DNA of 64,000 bases, from assembly GCA_947495295.1 (NCBI GenBank), contig CANLYJ010000001.1, forward strand, positions 62,001-126,000, in the 5' to 3' direction. Every line of letters begins with the position of its first letter. The stretch's first letter is position 1. Both the position numbers and the translations under genes were made by a program. Positions 1-8,782 of the stretch are shown piece after piece. Below the pieces are notes generated by a model. That model worked only from the letters and a program-made list of their open reading frames with translations, searched no databases and was not told the origin of the DNA. Origin of the DNA: an uncultured Paracoccaceae bacterium. Lineage in GTDB: Bacteria; Pseudomonadota; Alphaproteobacteria; Rhodobacterales; Rhodobacteraceae.

Positions 1-35
1 ATATTATTGCGCCAGCAGTCACAAGTTCAATTTGC

Positions 36-115
36 AACCGCAGCATTTAGAACGCTGCGGCGCAAAATTTTAGCTAAAATTTTGTCCGACTGAAGGAAAT
101 TTCCAAATTTCCTTC
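36..115. repeat. Cluster of three short palindromes at the 3' end of tyrB
   Basis: Three adjacent inverted repeats: 38-44/54-60 (CCGCAGC/GCTGCGG, 9-nt loop), 63-84 (a perfect 22-nt palindrome centred on TAGCTA), and 92-102/105-115 (GAAGGAAATTT/AAATTTCCTTC). The last two are AT-rich compared with the surrounding coding DNA. They lie just beyond the stop codon of the minus-strand aminotransferase gene and could act as a transcription terminator or mRNA 3'-end stabiliser. Similar clusters occur at about 19134, 22830, 55378 and 59066. The first ~35 bases of the window show nothing recognisable. Confidence 0.75.
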
Positions 116-122
116 GCCCCAC

Positions 123-1307
123 TCAAATGCCCGCGCTGACAATCGCCTTGGCCAGGATCGGCACGGTCTGCGCGTTCAGCCCTGCGATGTTCATCCGGCT
201 GTCGCCGATCATGTAAATACCATGATCCGCGCGCAGCTTTTCCACCAGCTCCGGGGTGGTGCCCAAACGGCTGAACATGCCCCGGTGATGCGCCAGAAAG
301 TCAAAGCGATCCGAATTGGTCAGCCGCTTCAGCTCATCCGCCAGCTGCTGACGCAGGGCCAGCATACCGTTGCGGGTCTCTTCCAGCTCCGCCTCCCAAT
401 CTGCGCGCAGATCGGGGTCTGTCAGAATGGTTGTGACAACGCGCGCCCCGTGATCAGGGGGGAAGGAATAGTTCTGGCGGTTCAGGAAGGCCAGCGTTTG
501 CTGGGTCAGCGGCTGCTGATCGGCATCTTTGGCAACGGCCATCAGAATGCCGGTGCGTTCGCGGTAGATGCCAAAATTCTTGGAACAACTTGCGGCGATC
601 AGGCAGTTTTTAAAGGCACTGGCGATCTGGCGTGTGATCTGTGCGTCCTCAACCAGCCCATCACCAAAGCCCTGATAGGCGATGTCGATAAAGGGAACGG
701 CCCCTTTTTCCTGCATGATCGCGATGACCTGCGCTATTTGATCTGCGGTCAGGTTTGCGCCCGTGGGATTATGACAGCAACCATGCAGCAGCACGATATC
801 GCCCTGCGCCAGCCCATCCAGATCAGCCAGCATACCATCAAAATCAACGCCACGGGTGGCGCTGTCAAAATAGGTATATTCAGCCATCTTCATGCCAAGA
901 TAGTTGATGATCGACGGGTGGTTCGGCCATGTCGGGTTGGACAGCCAGACCGTTGCGTCGGGGGCGGCCATCTTGATCAACTCAAGCGCTTGCCGGATCG
1001 CTCCGGTCCCGCCAGGGGTGGCCACTGCGGCGACCCGTTCGGCTGCCACAGCATCACCCAGAACCAGATCACGCATCGCAGCACCAAAGGCCGGATCACC
1101 TGCCAGCCCGGTATAGGCTTTGCTAGGCTGTTCGGCCAGTATCCGGCGCTCCGCCTCTTTGACGGCGCGCATGACGGGGGTGTTGCCGGACGCGTCCTTA
1201 TAGACGCCAACGCCAAGATCGACCTTGTCATCGCGCGGATCGGCCTTGTAGGCGGCCATCAGGGCAAGGATTTTATCGGCAGGTTGGGCGCGCAGGTTTT
1301 CCAGCAT
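123..1307 (-). CDS. tyrB: Aromatic amino acid / aspartate aminotransferase (class I PLP)
   Basis: 394-residue fold-type I aminotransferase that transfers the amino group of aspartate or aromatic amino acids to 2-oxoglutarate in the cytosol. Visible family features are the N-terminal LGVGVYKD segment (residues about 31-38), the HNPTG motif near residue 179 and the PLP lysine in SKNFGIYRERTG (Lys243). Length matches the TyrB/AspC subfamily. Its ATG overlaps the TGA of the upstream sulfurtransferase by one base (TGATG), so the two are probably translationally coupled. Substrate preference between aspartate and tyrosine/phenylalanine cannot be settled from sequence alone. Confidence 0.93.
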   Translation of the reverse strand: MLENLRAQPADKILALMAAYKADPRDDKVDLGVGVYKDASGNTPVMRAVKEAERRILAEQPSKAYTGLAGDPAFGAAMRDLVLGDAVAAERVAAVATPGGTGAIRQALELIKMAAPDATVWLSNPTWPNHPSIINYLGMKMAEYTYFDSATRGVDFDGMLADLDGLAQGDIVLLHGCCHNPTGANLTADQIAQVIAIMQEKGAVPFIDIAYQGFGDGLVEDAQITRQIASAFKNCLIAASCSKNFGIYRERTGILMAVAKDADQQPLTQQTLAFLNRQNYSFPPDHGARVVTTILTDPDLRADWEAELEETRNGMLALRQQLADELKRLTNSDRFDFLAHHRGMFSRLGTTPELVEKLRADHGIYMIGDSRMNIAGLNAQTVPILAKAIVSAGI

Positions 1308-2173
1308 CAGTCAGCTCCGGTTGCAATGGGAAGGTCGGCATACATGCCCCATTCGGACCATGAGCCATCGTAGATCGCGTGATCGGTTTTGCCGATCCGT
1401 TCAAGCGCCAGTGACAGGATTGCCGCCGTCACGCCTGATCCGCATGTGGTGATCGCGGGTTTCTGCAGGTCAATGCCTGCATCCTTGAACACCGTGCGCA
1501 GGGTGGTCGGCGGTTTCATCGTGCCACTACTGTTCAGAAGCAAGCTGAAAGGCAGGTTCTTTGAACCCGGGATATGGCCAGACCGCATGCCCTCGCGGGG
1601 TTCGGGTGCTTCGCCTCTGAACCGGGGCGCGGCGCGGGCGTCAATGATCTCGTGATCGCCCAGCTTGGCGGCGCGGGCCACATCTGTCACATCACGGACC
1701 CGCTGTGGTTCCATCTTTACCGTCATGTGGCGGTCGCGGATGGTGGGCGGGTTTGTCGTTGTCTTGTGACCATCAGCCAGCCATTTGGGCAGGCCACCGT
1801 CCAGCACGGCGATATTGTGTTGTCCCATCAGCTTGAACAGCCACCAGACCCGGGCGGCGGAAAAGATGCCAGCGCCGTCATAAACCACAACCTGATGCCC
1901 ATCACCGACACCCATCGCCCGCATCCGGGACATGAATTTTTCCACCGGGGGGGCCATATGCGGCAGCTCTGACCGCAGATCGCTGATTTCATCGATGTCA
2001 AAGAAACGCGCGCCGGGAATATGACCTTTTGCATATTCGGCCTTAGGGTCGCGATTGTCGCTGGGCAGATACCAGGAGGCGTCGAAAATCCGCAGATCCG
2101 GGTCTTTGAGATGGGCCGCCAGCCAGTCGGTGCTGACCAATGTCTTGGGGTCGTCTGCCGCTGCGGGGGACAT
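1307..2173 (-). CDS. sseA: 3-mercaptopyruvate sulfurtransferase (tandem rhodanese)
   Basis: 288-residue protein with two rhodanese domains. The C-terminal domain carries the active-site loop CGSGVTA (after KPAITT), the form typical of mercaptopyruvate sulfurtransferases rather than thiosulfate rhodaneses. It would move sulfur from 3-mercaptopyruvate, the transamination product of cysteine, to thiol acceptors or cyanide. The neighbouring aminotransferase could supply the keto acid, which is an attractive functional pairing but inferred. The ATG at 2173 is chosen because AAGGA lies seven bases upstream; an in-frame ATG nine codons earlier (2200) lacks this. It is the first gene of the sseA-tyrB pair. 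Confidence 0.92.
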   Translation of the reverse strand: MSPAAADDPKTLVSTDWLAAHLKDPDLRIFDASWYLPSDNRDPKAEYAKGHIPGARFFDIDEISDLRSELPHMAPPVEKFMSRMRAMGVGDGHQVVVYDGAGIFSAARVWWLFKLMGQHNIAVLDGGLPKWLADGHKTTTNPPTIRDRHMTVKMEPQRVRDVTDVARAAKLGDHEIIDARAAPRFRGEAPEPREGMRSGHIPGSKNLPFSLLLNSSGTMKPPTTLRTVFKDAGIDLQKPAITTCGSGVTAAILSLALERIGKTDHAIYDGSWSEWGMYADLPIATGAD

Positions 2174-2334
2174 GCTGGTTCCTTTTGGTTTGGATAGCAT
2201 GTGGGTAACGCAGATGTCCGATTGTCACAAGATATGACATGCGCCGGATGATCGCTGTTTTGTTGTCAAAACAACGCAAGTTCCCATGGTGTTGATGCCC
2301 CGCTGCCAGGGCATCAACTGATGTCAAAATTGGC

Positions 2335-2613
2335 CTACTTCGCCATCATGTTTTTGATCACGCCGACCACGGCCAGTGCAACGCCGCCACCAACGCCGCC
2401 GCTGGCGACCTGGGTCAGGATGCTGGCAATATCCAATCCGCCGCCTGCTGCCGCTCCACCTGTCAGCATCCCGATGATCTGGCCGCCCAGACCGCCGCCG
2501 ACGATCCCGGCAATCGAGTTGCCCAGCGTGCCCAGCGACAGGTTCTTCAGAACGCCGCCCGCGACATTGCCGCCAACAGCGCCAGAAATCAGCTGAATGA
2601 TAAGTTGTTCCAT
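2335..2613 (-). CDS. Small glycine-rich membrane protein, unknown function
   Basis: 92 residues, almost entirely glycine, alanine, isoleucine, leucine and valine, with repeated GG/GxxxG spacing (GAVGGNVAGG, GGGLGGQIIG, GGVGGGVALA). This suggests two or three glycine-zipper helices packed in or on the membrane. There are no cysteines, almost no charged residues and no signal-peptidase site. I recognise no family with a known role. It is monocistronic, transcribed away from a perfect TTAA-N7-TTAA box 75 bases upstream, so cell-cycle (CtrA) control is plausible. The composition and coding frame favour it over the overlapping frames in the same stretch. Confidence 0.7.
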   Translation of the reverse strand: MEQLIIQLISGAVGGNVAGGVLKNLSLGTLGNSIAGIVGGGLGGQIIGMLTGGAAAGGGLDIASILTQVASGGVGGGVALAVVGVIKNMMAK

Positions 2614-2687
2614 ATTTTAGTCCCTTCATGTCGGATCATTTTTATGTTCGCGCTGGCGTGATCCGGCACCGCGCTTGGGCGCAGAGG

Positions 2688-2702
2688 TTAACAATTGATT
2701 AA
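2688..2702. promoter_or_regulatory. Perfect CtrA-type box (TTAA-N7-TTAA)
   Basis: TTAACAATTGATTAA at 2688-2702 matches the alphaproteobacterial CtrA consensus TTAA-N7-TTAA with no mismatch and is itself palindromic. It sits in the 121-bp gap between the 3' end of the dimethylformamidase-like gene and the start of the small glycine-rich gene, so its only plausible target is the latter (start at 2613). Confidence 0.55.
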
Positions 2703-2734
2703 CTTGAATCAAGCGCGCAGAGGCTGCCGTCGCG

Positions 2735-4828
2735 TCAACGCAGCGCCTTGTCAAAGACGTTCTTCAGCAGCCGCGAGATGTCATTTTCGTAGTCATTCCA
2801 TGGCAGGCTGCCGCAAAATGTGATCGACCCTGTGGCAAAGACCGCCCCCCCACCGGGATAGGTGCAATAGATCATATCGGCGTGTTTCGCCTCTGCCTCT
2901 GTCCCGCCGGTCAGGTTGGTCAGATGGGTCAGCTGTTCTTCAGGCACCAGCATAAAGCCATCCTCGCGGGTCACCGACCGGGCCAGCAACACAGCATGAT
3001 CCGGCGTGCCGATGCGGGCATCCATATGGTCCAACTCGAACCCCGCAGCCCCATTGCCCGAATAGCCATAATCGCCGAAAACGGTGCTGTTGACGCCCTC
3101 AAACACCCAGTCATAGTCCGGGTCGGTCGTCACGCGGCAATATGGATCGCCAAAGAATTCCCCTTGTGCTGCAAATCCGATGCCGACAAGGTCCTGCGGC
3201 GCGCGCCCATTGCGTCGCCACAAGCCCCCGTAACTGCCATCAAAAGCGTTATAGTATTCGCCCGGTTCCGCCGCCCAGGCGCGTATTCCATCCTCGGCCC
3301 GGCGAATTTCCAGCAAGCTGTCATTTTCGGAATGCACTGCGATACGCCAATAAAACCCGTTGCCACCCAGATAGGCCAGATGGCCCCCGTCATCGCGGTA
3401 GTCGCGTAGCGCATTCAAGGTTTCTGCAGTGTGGTATTCGGGGTGGCTGCCGGTGGTCAGGGCCTTGTAGCCCGCAATCGCGGCGTGGCCATGGATATGC
3501 AGATCATGATCGGTGACAATATCGTAATCGATCCCCTTGGCATGTAGCCAACTGATCAGATGGCTATCGGCCGGGAAATGGCGCAACCCCGAGCAGGGCG
3601 TGCTTCCAAAGGTCAGATAGCCAGGGCGCAGATTAAAAAGCGGGCGGCGATGCGACGCGTGGCAGATGCCGGACCCGTCGGAATGGTAATTATAGGTCGA
3701 TAACCCATAGCCGGGATGTTCGGCCGCGTTATGCGGATAGGCGTCCCATTCGGTAATCCGGTCCTGCCAGGACGGGTCATAGTCGGGTCGGGCATGGTTG
3801 CCATAGATGGCATAGGTAAAGGTGGATACCAGCACAGATAGATCCGCGTGGCGCTGGCCAAGCGGCGGGCAAACGAAAAACGGTATCGCCTCTTGATGCC
3901 CGTCACAATCCAGCCGCATGATGTAGATGCCGGAGGGCACGTTGTCCGGGATGGTAAAACTGAAATCCGTGTCCCAGCCAAAATCATAGATATCGTCGCA
4001 ATGAAAATGGATGGCGGCGTAGTGGTCAGGCCGATGGCGCCAGTTCATCTCGCTGGCGTCCCATGCCGCGCCGGTTACCGCACGGGCGGGAAAGTTGATC
4101 AGCTGTAAATCAGGACCAGATTGTGCAGGCACCAGCGTTTTCGTCATGGCCTGCGCGAAATCCCAACCACAAAGGGGCTGACCATTGGCGGTAATCAACG
4201 GCGCTTCGATCTTGCCATTGAAATGCCGGCTTGCCTGCCCGTCTGTCAGATGGGCAGCAACGCCCGGCGTGCCGGTCAAAGACGGCGCATGGCATGGCAA
4301 TTGCGTACTGATCGGTGCTTGTCCGCAGACCCGCTGCGTGACGGTGATCTGACCATTGGCAATGCGGGCTTCGATCCTATGCCATTGGCGCAGTTTCAAT
4401 GGGGCCCGGGTCGTGGCAGTCACCGTCCCCACGCGCAGGCAGGCCGCGCCTTCCGCATCAAGGCAAAGATCGAATTCACCACAGCCAATCACGGTTTGGA
4501 CATGATCACAGCGCTGGGTTGGAAACACATGCGCGCTGAACGCCAGTTCCGCCCCGGCGCTGGCCGACACCGCATCTGTTGCAATCCCGTAAGAGCCGGG
4601 AAAGAACGGGCGATGCACGGATGGAAATACATGTGGGGCAAAGAATGCCGATGCATCCTCTTCGACGATGCCGGGACCGTCGGGGTTCGGGTCCGCGCTG
4701 ATCGACCGGACCAGCCGGGCTGTCACAGGCGCATCAGACAGGGATGAGACCTTAAATTCCAGCACCTCACCCGGGCGCGCCGATAGCTGTTCGACATAGC
4801 CTGTCAAAGGAATTTCATGCGCTGTCAT
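2735..4828 (-). CDS. N,N-dimethylformamidase large (beta) subunit-like amidohydrolase
   Basis: 697 residues resembling the large catalytic subunit of dimethylformamidase, which hydrolyses dimethylformamide to formate and dimethylamine. Residues about 75-210 look like the inserted LamG/concanavalin-type domain, followed by the catalytic region. From memory, the Paracoccus enzyme binds mononuclear iron through two tyrosines and a glutamate with a nearby histidine. Counterparts here may be Tyr342 (AIYGNH), Tyr381 (STYNYH) and Glu464 in TGSHPEYH, which also holds His462; their spacing fits. No small-subunit gene is present. The start overlaps the dctM stop (ATGA), tying the enzyme to the TRAP importer. 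The real substrate is probably another amide or carboxamide taken up by that importer. Confidence 0.8.
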   Translation of the reverse strand: MTAHEIPLTGYVEQLSARPGEVLEFKVSSLSDAPVTARLVRSISADPNPDGPGIVEEDASAFFAPHVFPSVHRPFFPGSYGIATDAVSASAGAELAFSAHVFPTQRCDHVQTVIGCGEFDLCLDAEGAACLRVGTVTATTRAPLKLRQWHRIEARIANGQITVTQRVCGQAPISTQLPCHAPSLTGTPGVAAHLTDGQASRHFNGKIEAPLITANGQPLCGWDFAQAMTKTLVPAQSGPDLQLINFPARAVTGAAWDASEMNWRHRPDHYAAIHFHCDDIYDFGWDTDFSFTIPDNVPSGIYIMRLDCDGHQEAIPFFVCPPLGQRHADLSVLVSTFTYAIYGNHARPDYDPSWQDRITEWDAYPHNAAEHPGYGLSTYNYHSDGSGICHASHRRPLFNLRPGYLTFGSTPCSGLRHFPADSHLISWLHAKGIDYDIVTDHDLHIHGHAAIAGYKALTTGSHPEYHTAETLNALRDYRDDGGHLAYLGGNGFYWRIAVHSENDSLLEIRRAEDGIRAWAAEPGEYYNAFDGSYGGLWRRNGRAPQDLVGIGFAAQGEFFGDPYCRVTTDPDYDWVFEGVNSTVFGDYGYSGNGAAGFELDHMDARIGTPDHAVLLARSVTREDGFMLVPEEQLTHLTNLTGGTEAEAKHADMIYCTYPGGGAVFATGSITFCGSLPWNDYENDISRLLKNVFDKALR

Positions 4829-6216
4829 CGTGAGGGTCCATAAACAAGATCAGGCAGATAGGTGACCCAATCGGCATAAAATACAAGGATCAGGATCATC
4901 GCCACGTAAGGGATCAGCAGGGGCAGAACCCCGACAGAAATCTCTTCGATACTGATCTTGCTGATCCGGGCGGCGACAAACAGGTTGACCCCGATAGGCG
5001 GCGTCAGAAAGCCGATCTCGCAGGTCATGACGGTAAAGATACCGAACACCACCGGATCAATGCCAAGGCTGGTGACCAGCGGAAAGAAAACCGCCGTAAA
5101 GATGATGATCTGCGGAATGCTTTCCAGCCACATGCCAACGATGATGTAAAAGGCACCGATCAGCAGCATGACCAACCACGGATAATCCACCATCCCCTGA
5201 AACAGGCTCAGCACGGCATCGGGGATGTCAAAGATCGTAACCAACTGGCCGAATGCTTTGGTTGACCCCAGAATGAACAACACGGTGCCAATGACAATGG
5301 CGGTGAATTTGAACGCATGAAACAGCTTGGCCCATGTCAGCCCACGATAGATGAACAGGCCAACGAACAGACCATAGGCCACGGCAACACCTGCCGCCTC
5401 GGACGGGGTAAAGATACCCGCATAAATCCCGCCAAGGATGATCACCGGGGCCATGACTGCCCATTTGCCGTCCCAAAATGCCTCCAGCAACGGGCCCCAG
5501 CGGAACGGCTCACCCGTGCCGCCATAGCCGTTTCTGACCGAGATGATGAAAACCACGCCCATCAGCATCAGACCCAGCACAATGCCGGGGATGATGCCTG
5601 CCAGAAACAGACGCGGGATCGACACGTCAGTGACCAAGGCAAAGATGATCAACAGGTTTGAGGGCGGGATCATGCTGCCCAACGCGCCAGCTGCGGCGGC
5701 AATCGCCCCGGCAAAGCGGGATTTGTAGCCTTCTTCCTGCATCGCGGGGATGGTGATTGACCCAATGGCCGCGGTTGTTGCCGGGCCAGACCCGGACAAG
5801 GCGGCAAAGAACATGCAGGCGACAACGGTCACAAGGCCAAGCCCGCCCTTATAGGCCCCCACCAGCTTCTGCGCGATATTGACCAGTTTTTCGGACATGC
5901 CCCCCTGTTCCATCAACTGACCGGCCAGCACGAAAAGTGGGATGGTCACCAGCGGAAAGGGTTCAAACGCGGTCCAGGCGGCCTGCGCCATCAGTGTCAT
6001 CGGGATATCAGCGATATAAAGCCCGGCCACCGTGGCAATGCCGGCTGCAAACGGGATCGGCACGCCGATTGCCATGGTCACGACAAAGACGACCGCCATC
6101 ACAATCGGGCCATTGGCCCCGGCGACAACGGCCATGATCAAGGCAAAGATCAGGGCGACCAGCACGATGACGGGAATGATGCCGCTGCTGGCTTTGGGTG
6201 TTGCGGTATCGCTCAT
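4825..6216 (-). CDS. dctM: TRAP transporter large permease (DctM)
   Basis: 463-residue inner-membrane protein with about a dozen hydrophobic helices, the large permease of a tripartite ATP-independent periplasmic transporter. Typical segments are visible: PFAAGIATVAGLYIADIP, SGSGPATTAAIGSITIPAM and EIGFLTPPIGVNLFVAARI. It couples solute import to the sodium gradient together with DctQ and the binding protein. It overlaps dctQ upstream and the dimethylformamidase-like gene downstream by four bases each (ATGA), giving a tightly coupled dctP-dctQ-dctM-hydrolase unit. The transported compound is unknown. Confidence 0.93.
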   Translation of the reverse strand: MSDTATPKASSGIIPVIVLVALIFALIMAVVAGANGPIVMAVVFVVTMAIGVPIPFAAGIATVAGLYIADIPMTLMAQAAWTAFEPFPLVTIPLFVLAGQLMEQGGMSEKLVNIAQKLVGAYKGGLGLVTVVACMFFAALSGSGPATTAAIGSITIPAMQEEGYKSRFAGAIAAAAGALGSMIPPSNLLIIFALVTDVSIPRLFLAGIIPGIVLGLMLMGVVFIISVRNGYGGTGEPFRWGPLLEAFWDGKWAVMAPVIILGGIYAGIFTPSEAAGVAVAYGLFVGLFIYRGLTWAKLFHAFKFTAIVIGTVLFILGSTKAFGQLVTIFDIPDAVLSLFQGMVDYPWLVMLLIGAFYIIVGMWLESIPQIIIFTAVFFPLVTSLGIDPVVFGIFTVMTCEIGFLTPPIGVNLFVAARISKISIEEISVGVLPLLIPYVAMILILVFYADWVTYLPDLVYGPSR

Positions 6217-6695
6217 AGCGGCAGCCCCCGGAAGTCATCGGCACGCCAGCGCCAATAGACCTGACAAATGCGAAACAGCATCAGGGCGAACAGCATCGGG
6301 ATGAACATCTGCACCCAACGCTGTTCGATCCCCAGACCGGGTGTCTGATAGGTTACGTTGAACAACAGCTGGGTGTAGGTCGTGGTCTGCACGATCATGA
6401 AAACCACAAAACCGAACCAAAGCGCATCGGCGGTCAGAATGCAGGCCACCTGCAATGGCCGGGGCAGTCTGGCGAAAAGCAGGGTGATGCGGATATGCGC
6501 CCTGTCACGGGTGGCCATCGTGGCGCCCAGATAGACCGCAAAGATCATTCCATAAACGGCGGTTTCCTCGGCCCAGACGGCGGCGGAATGGAACACAAAC
6601 CGCATCACAACCTGCATCAGAACAGAGCCCACGACGACGCATAGGAACAGCGTACACAGCACTTCTTCGAAATACTGATCAAGCTTGGCCAGCAT
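6213..6695 (-). CDS. dctQ: TRAP transporter small permease (DctQ)
   Basis: 160-residue four-helix membrane protein that scaffolds the TRAP complex next to DctM. The family region around AVWAEETAVYGMIFAVYLGA is recognisable, including the conserved W-x-EE pair. The start at 6695 is preferred to the in-frame one at 6752 because CAGGAG lies seven bases before it and the extra 19 residues are non-hydrophobic and atypical. It lies between the binding-protein gene (gap about 70 bp) and dctM (4-bp overlap). Confidence 0.88.
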   Translation of the reverse strand: MLAKLDQYFEEVLCTLFLCVVVGSVLMQVVMRFVFHSAAVWAEETAVYGMIFAVYLGATMATRDRAHIRITLLFARLPRPLQVACILTADALWFGFVVFMIVQTTTYTQLLFNVTYQTPGLGIEQRWVQMFIPMLFALMLFRICQVYWRWRADDFRGLPL

Positions 6696-6766
6696 GTATA
6701 ACTCCTGAAAACACCGAAAAACCGGGCCGCAATGCGCTGCATCACGGCCCAAGTTACAGGGAGAGC

Positions 6767-7765
6767 TTATTCAGCAGCAGCGCGGATTTCATTCACCAAG
6801 GCGGTGAACACATCACCTTTTTCGGCGGCATATCTGTCCTGCACGCGCTGACCGGCGGCGATGAAATCGGTACGGTCGAATTCGGCAGTCTGCATGCCGC
6901 CCTCGCCGGTCAAAAACGCGCGGATTTCACCAACCTGGCTTGTCATTTCCTCCTTTTGATAGATGCCAGCCTCGCGGGCGGCGCGCATGACGGCCTCGCG
7001 CTGGTCATCATCCAGTTTGCCCATGATCCGGTCGCTGGCGAACAAGGGCGAAAAATATGTGAAATGCTCTAACGCGGTGAAATGCGGCATGATTTCATAG
7101 AATTTCTGCGACTTGATAAAGGATGTGCCGTTGTCCGCACCCTCAACCGTGCCGGTTTGCAAGGCCGTCGGGGTATCTGCCCAAGGCAGTGGAATGGGGG
7201 CTGCACCAAATTCGGTGAACGTATCGATCATCACCTGGTTCTTGGGCACGCGGACCTTCAGGCCAGCCATGTCCGCCATGCTGGTGATCGGATTGCGAGA
7301 ATTATAAAAATCGCGATCCCCCACGAAACCGAAGGTCAGCAGATGCACGCCGGTCGCTTCTTGCAACTGCTGGACAAAGTTCTGGCCAACCTCACCTTCC
7401 AGAACGCGATAGGCGTGATCCTTGTCTTCAAAGATATAGGGCAGCACAAATGCGTCCATCAGCGGAAAATGGGGCGAGATGTTATTGCCGGTAATGACAT
7501 GCATATCCACGGTGCCAAGCTGCATCGCCTTGAACGCCTCATCCTCACCCATCAACTGGCCGCAACAGCGGACTTTGACGTCGATTGTGCCGCCGGAATA
7601 TGCCTCGGCCAGTTCTTCGAACTTGTTGGCCAGCACGGCGTAGGAACTGCCTTCGGCGGCAGCATAGCCAAGGTTGATGGTGACATCATCGGCCAGCGCC
7701 GATGATCCGGTGACAGCCAGCGCAAGCACGGAAGCCATGAATGTCTTTGGGCCTGAAAAGGGCAT
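6767..7765 (-). CDS. dctP: TRAP transporter periplasmic solute-binding protein (DctP)
   Basis: 332-residue periplasmic binding protein with an N-terminal signal peptide probably cleaved after SSALA (residue about 25). DctP hallmarks include the AAEGSSYAVLANKFEELAE start, GLKVRVPKNQVMIDTFTEFG, and the PLPWADTPTALQTGTVEG stretch, which in the family holds the arginine-bound carboxylate site (here Arg in KVRVP). The ATG at 7765 has GGAG six bases upstream, whereas the in-frame ATG at 7777 has none. It heads the importer operon and is divergent from the LysR gene, which probably controls it. Ligand is probably an organic acid or amide; not determinable here. Confidence 0.92.
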   Translation of the reverse strand: MPFSGPKTFMASVLALAVTGSSALADDVTINLGYAAAEGSSYAVLANKFEELAEAYSGGTIDVKVRCCGQLMGEDEAFKAMQLGTVDMHVITGNNISPHFPLMDAFVLPYIFEDKDHAYRVLEGEVGQNFVQQLQEATGVHLLTFGFVGDRDFYNSRNPITSMADMAGLKVRVPKNQVMIDTFTEFGAAPIPLPWADTPTALQTGTVEGADNGTSFIKSQKFYEIMPHFTALEHFTYFSPLFASDRIMGKLDDDQREAVMRAAREAGIYQKEEMTSQVGEIRAFLTGEGGMQTAEFDRTDFIAAGQRVQDRYAAEKGDVFTALVNEIRAAAE

Positions 7766-7837
7766 TGGTTTCTCCATGTTGGTTTTTTTTGGTATTGTTA
7801 TCCCATCAGGTTGACAGGATTTTGATGGCTTGGATAA

Positions 7838-7860
7838 TATCAATTGGGTAATGTTTGATA
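7838..7860. promoter_or_regulatory. Candidate LysR operator (TATCAA-N11-TTGATA dyad)
   Basis: A perfect 6-bp inverted repeat, TATCAA at 7838-7843 and TTGATA at 7855-7860, separated by 11 bases. It contains the T-N11-A core recognised by LysR-type regulators. It lies in the divergent gap, 14 bases before the LysR start and about 75 bases before dctP, where an autoregulatory and activating site is expected. Confidence 0.55.
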
Positions 7861-7873
7861 CCTTTAGGGCATC

Positions 7874-8782
7874 ATGAAATTTGGCCTACGCCACATCCGC
7901 TATTTCATCGCAGTGGCAGAGGAATTGCATTTCCGCCGCGCGGCGGATCGTTTGGGCATCGCGCAACCCGCCCTTAGCCGGGCGATCCAATATCTGGAAA
8001 AGGATCTAGGGGTCGCATTATTCGACCGGTCAAACAGAACCGTCACGCTGACGGCCGCAGGGCAAACATTCCTTGATGGCTGTCAGACCATCGTCAATGC
8101 GGTGGAACATGTCGTTGATACGACGCAAAAGGTGAATGAAGGACAGATCGGGGCCTTGCGCATCGGCTATACCGATATGGCGATCTCGGGCGTGCTGCCT
8201 GCCCAGCTCAAGGCGTTTCAGGACCAGCAGCCGGGGATTGTGCTGCAACCACATCACGATGTGACCACGACCCAGCTGCAAAAGCTGGATCAGGATGTGC
8301 TTGATGTTGGCTTTGTCACCGGGCCGGTGAACCGGTCCGGCTATGCGCAATGCCCGATCCAGACAGAACGGTTTGTCTGTGTCGTTTATGAAACCCACCG
8401 GCTTGCCCGGCGCAAATCGATCCGGCTGGAAGAGTTATCTGACGAAGATTTCGTGCACGGGTCATCGCAGGATTGGCAGCAATTCTATTCCTACCTCTTC
8501 CCTTTATGTCGCCGGTCAGGGTTTGAACCGCGTATTGTGCAAGAGGCGTTTAATACCGCAGGCATCCTTGGCTTGGTCGCCTGCGGAATGGGTGTCACGA
8601 TCCTGACCGAAAGCGTGCGCGCCTCGATCCTGTCAGGACTGGTCGTGCTGGAAATCGAGGACGTGACCGAAGTCTTGCAAACGATGGCCGTGTGGCGGCC
8701 CGAACTGGCAAGCGGGTCGAAATCCCTGTTCGTGGATTTTCTGACCGCAACAAAGGGCGGGCTATTCGCCGTGGCGCAGTAG
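7874..8782 (+). CDS. LysR-type transcriptional regulator
   Basis: 302 residues: N-terminal winged helix-turn-helix (residues 1-60, with [27 protein letters not shown] in two parts around the recognition helix) and a C-terminal effector-binding domain with the periplasmic-binding fold (from about residue 90, [18 protein letters not shown]). It is divergent from the TRAP-dimethylformamidase-like operon with a dyad operator between them, so it is most likely the substrate-responsive activator of that operon. Its last 21 bases overlap the 3' end of convergent smpB. Effector unknown. Confidence 0.9.
   Translation: MKFGLRHIRYFIAVAEELHFRRAADRLGIAQPALSRAIQYLEKDLGVALFDRSNRTVTLTAAGQTFLDGCQTIVNAVEHVVDTTQKVNEGQIGALRIGYTDMAISGVLPAQLKAFQDQQPGIVLQPHHDVTTTQLQKLDQDVLDVGFVTGPVNRSGYAQCPIQTERFVCVVYETHRLARRKSIRLEELSDEDFVHGSSQDWQQFYSYLFPLCRRSGFEPRIVQEAFNTAGILGLVACGMGVTILTESVRASILSGLVVLEIEDVTEVLQTMAVWRPELASGSKSLFVDFLTATKGGLFAVAQ

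Noticed and set aside
7787-7796. A run of eight T residues upstream of dctP
   Set aside because: No hairpin precedes it on either strand in a position to be an intrinsic terminator; probably just promoter-region composition.
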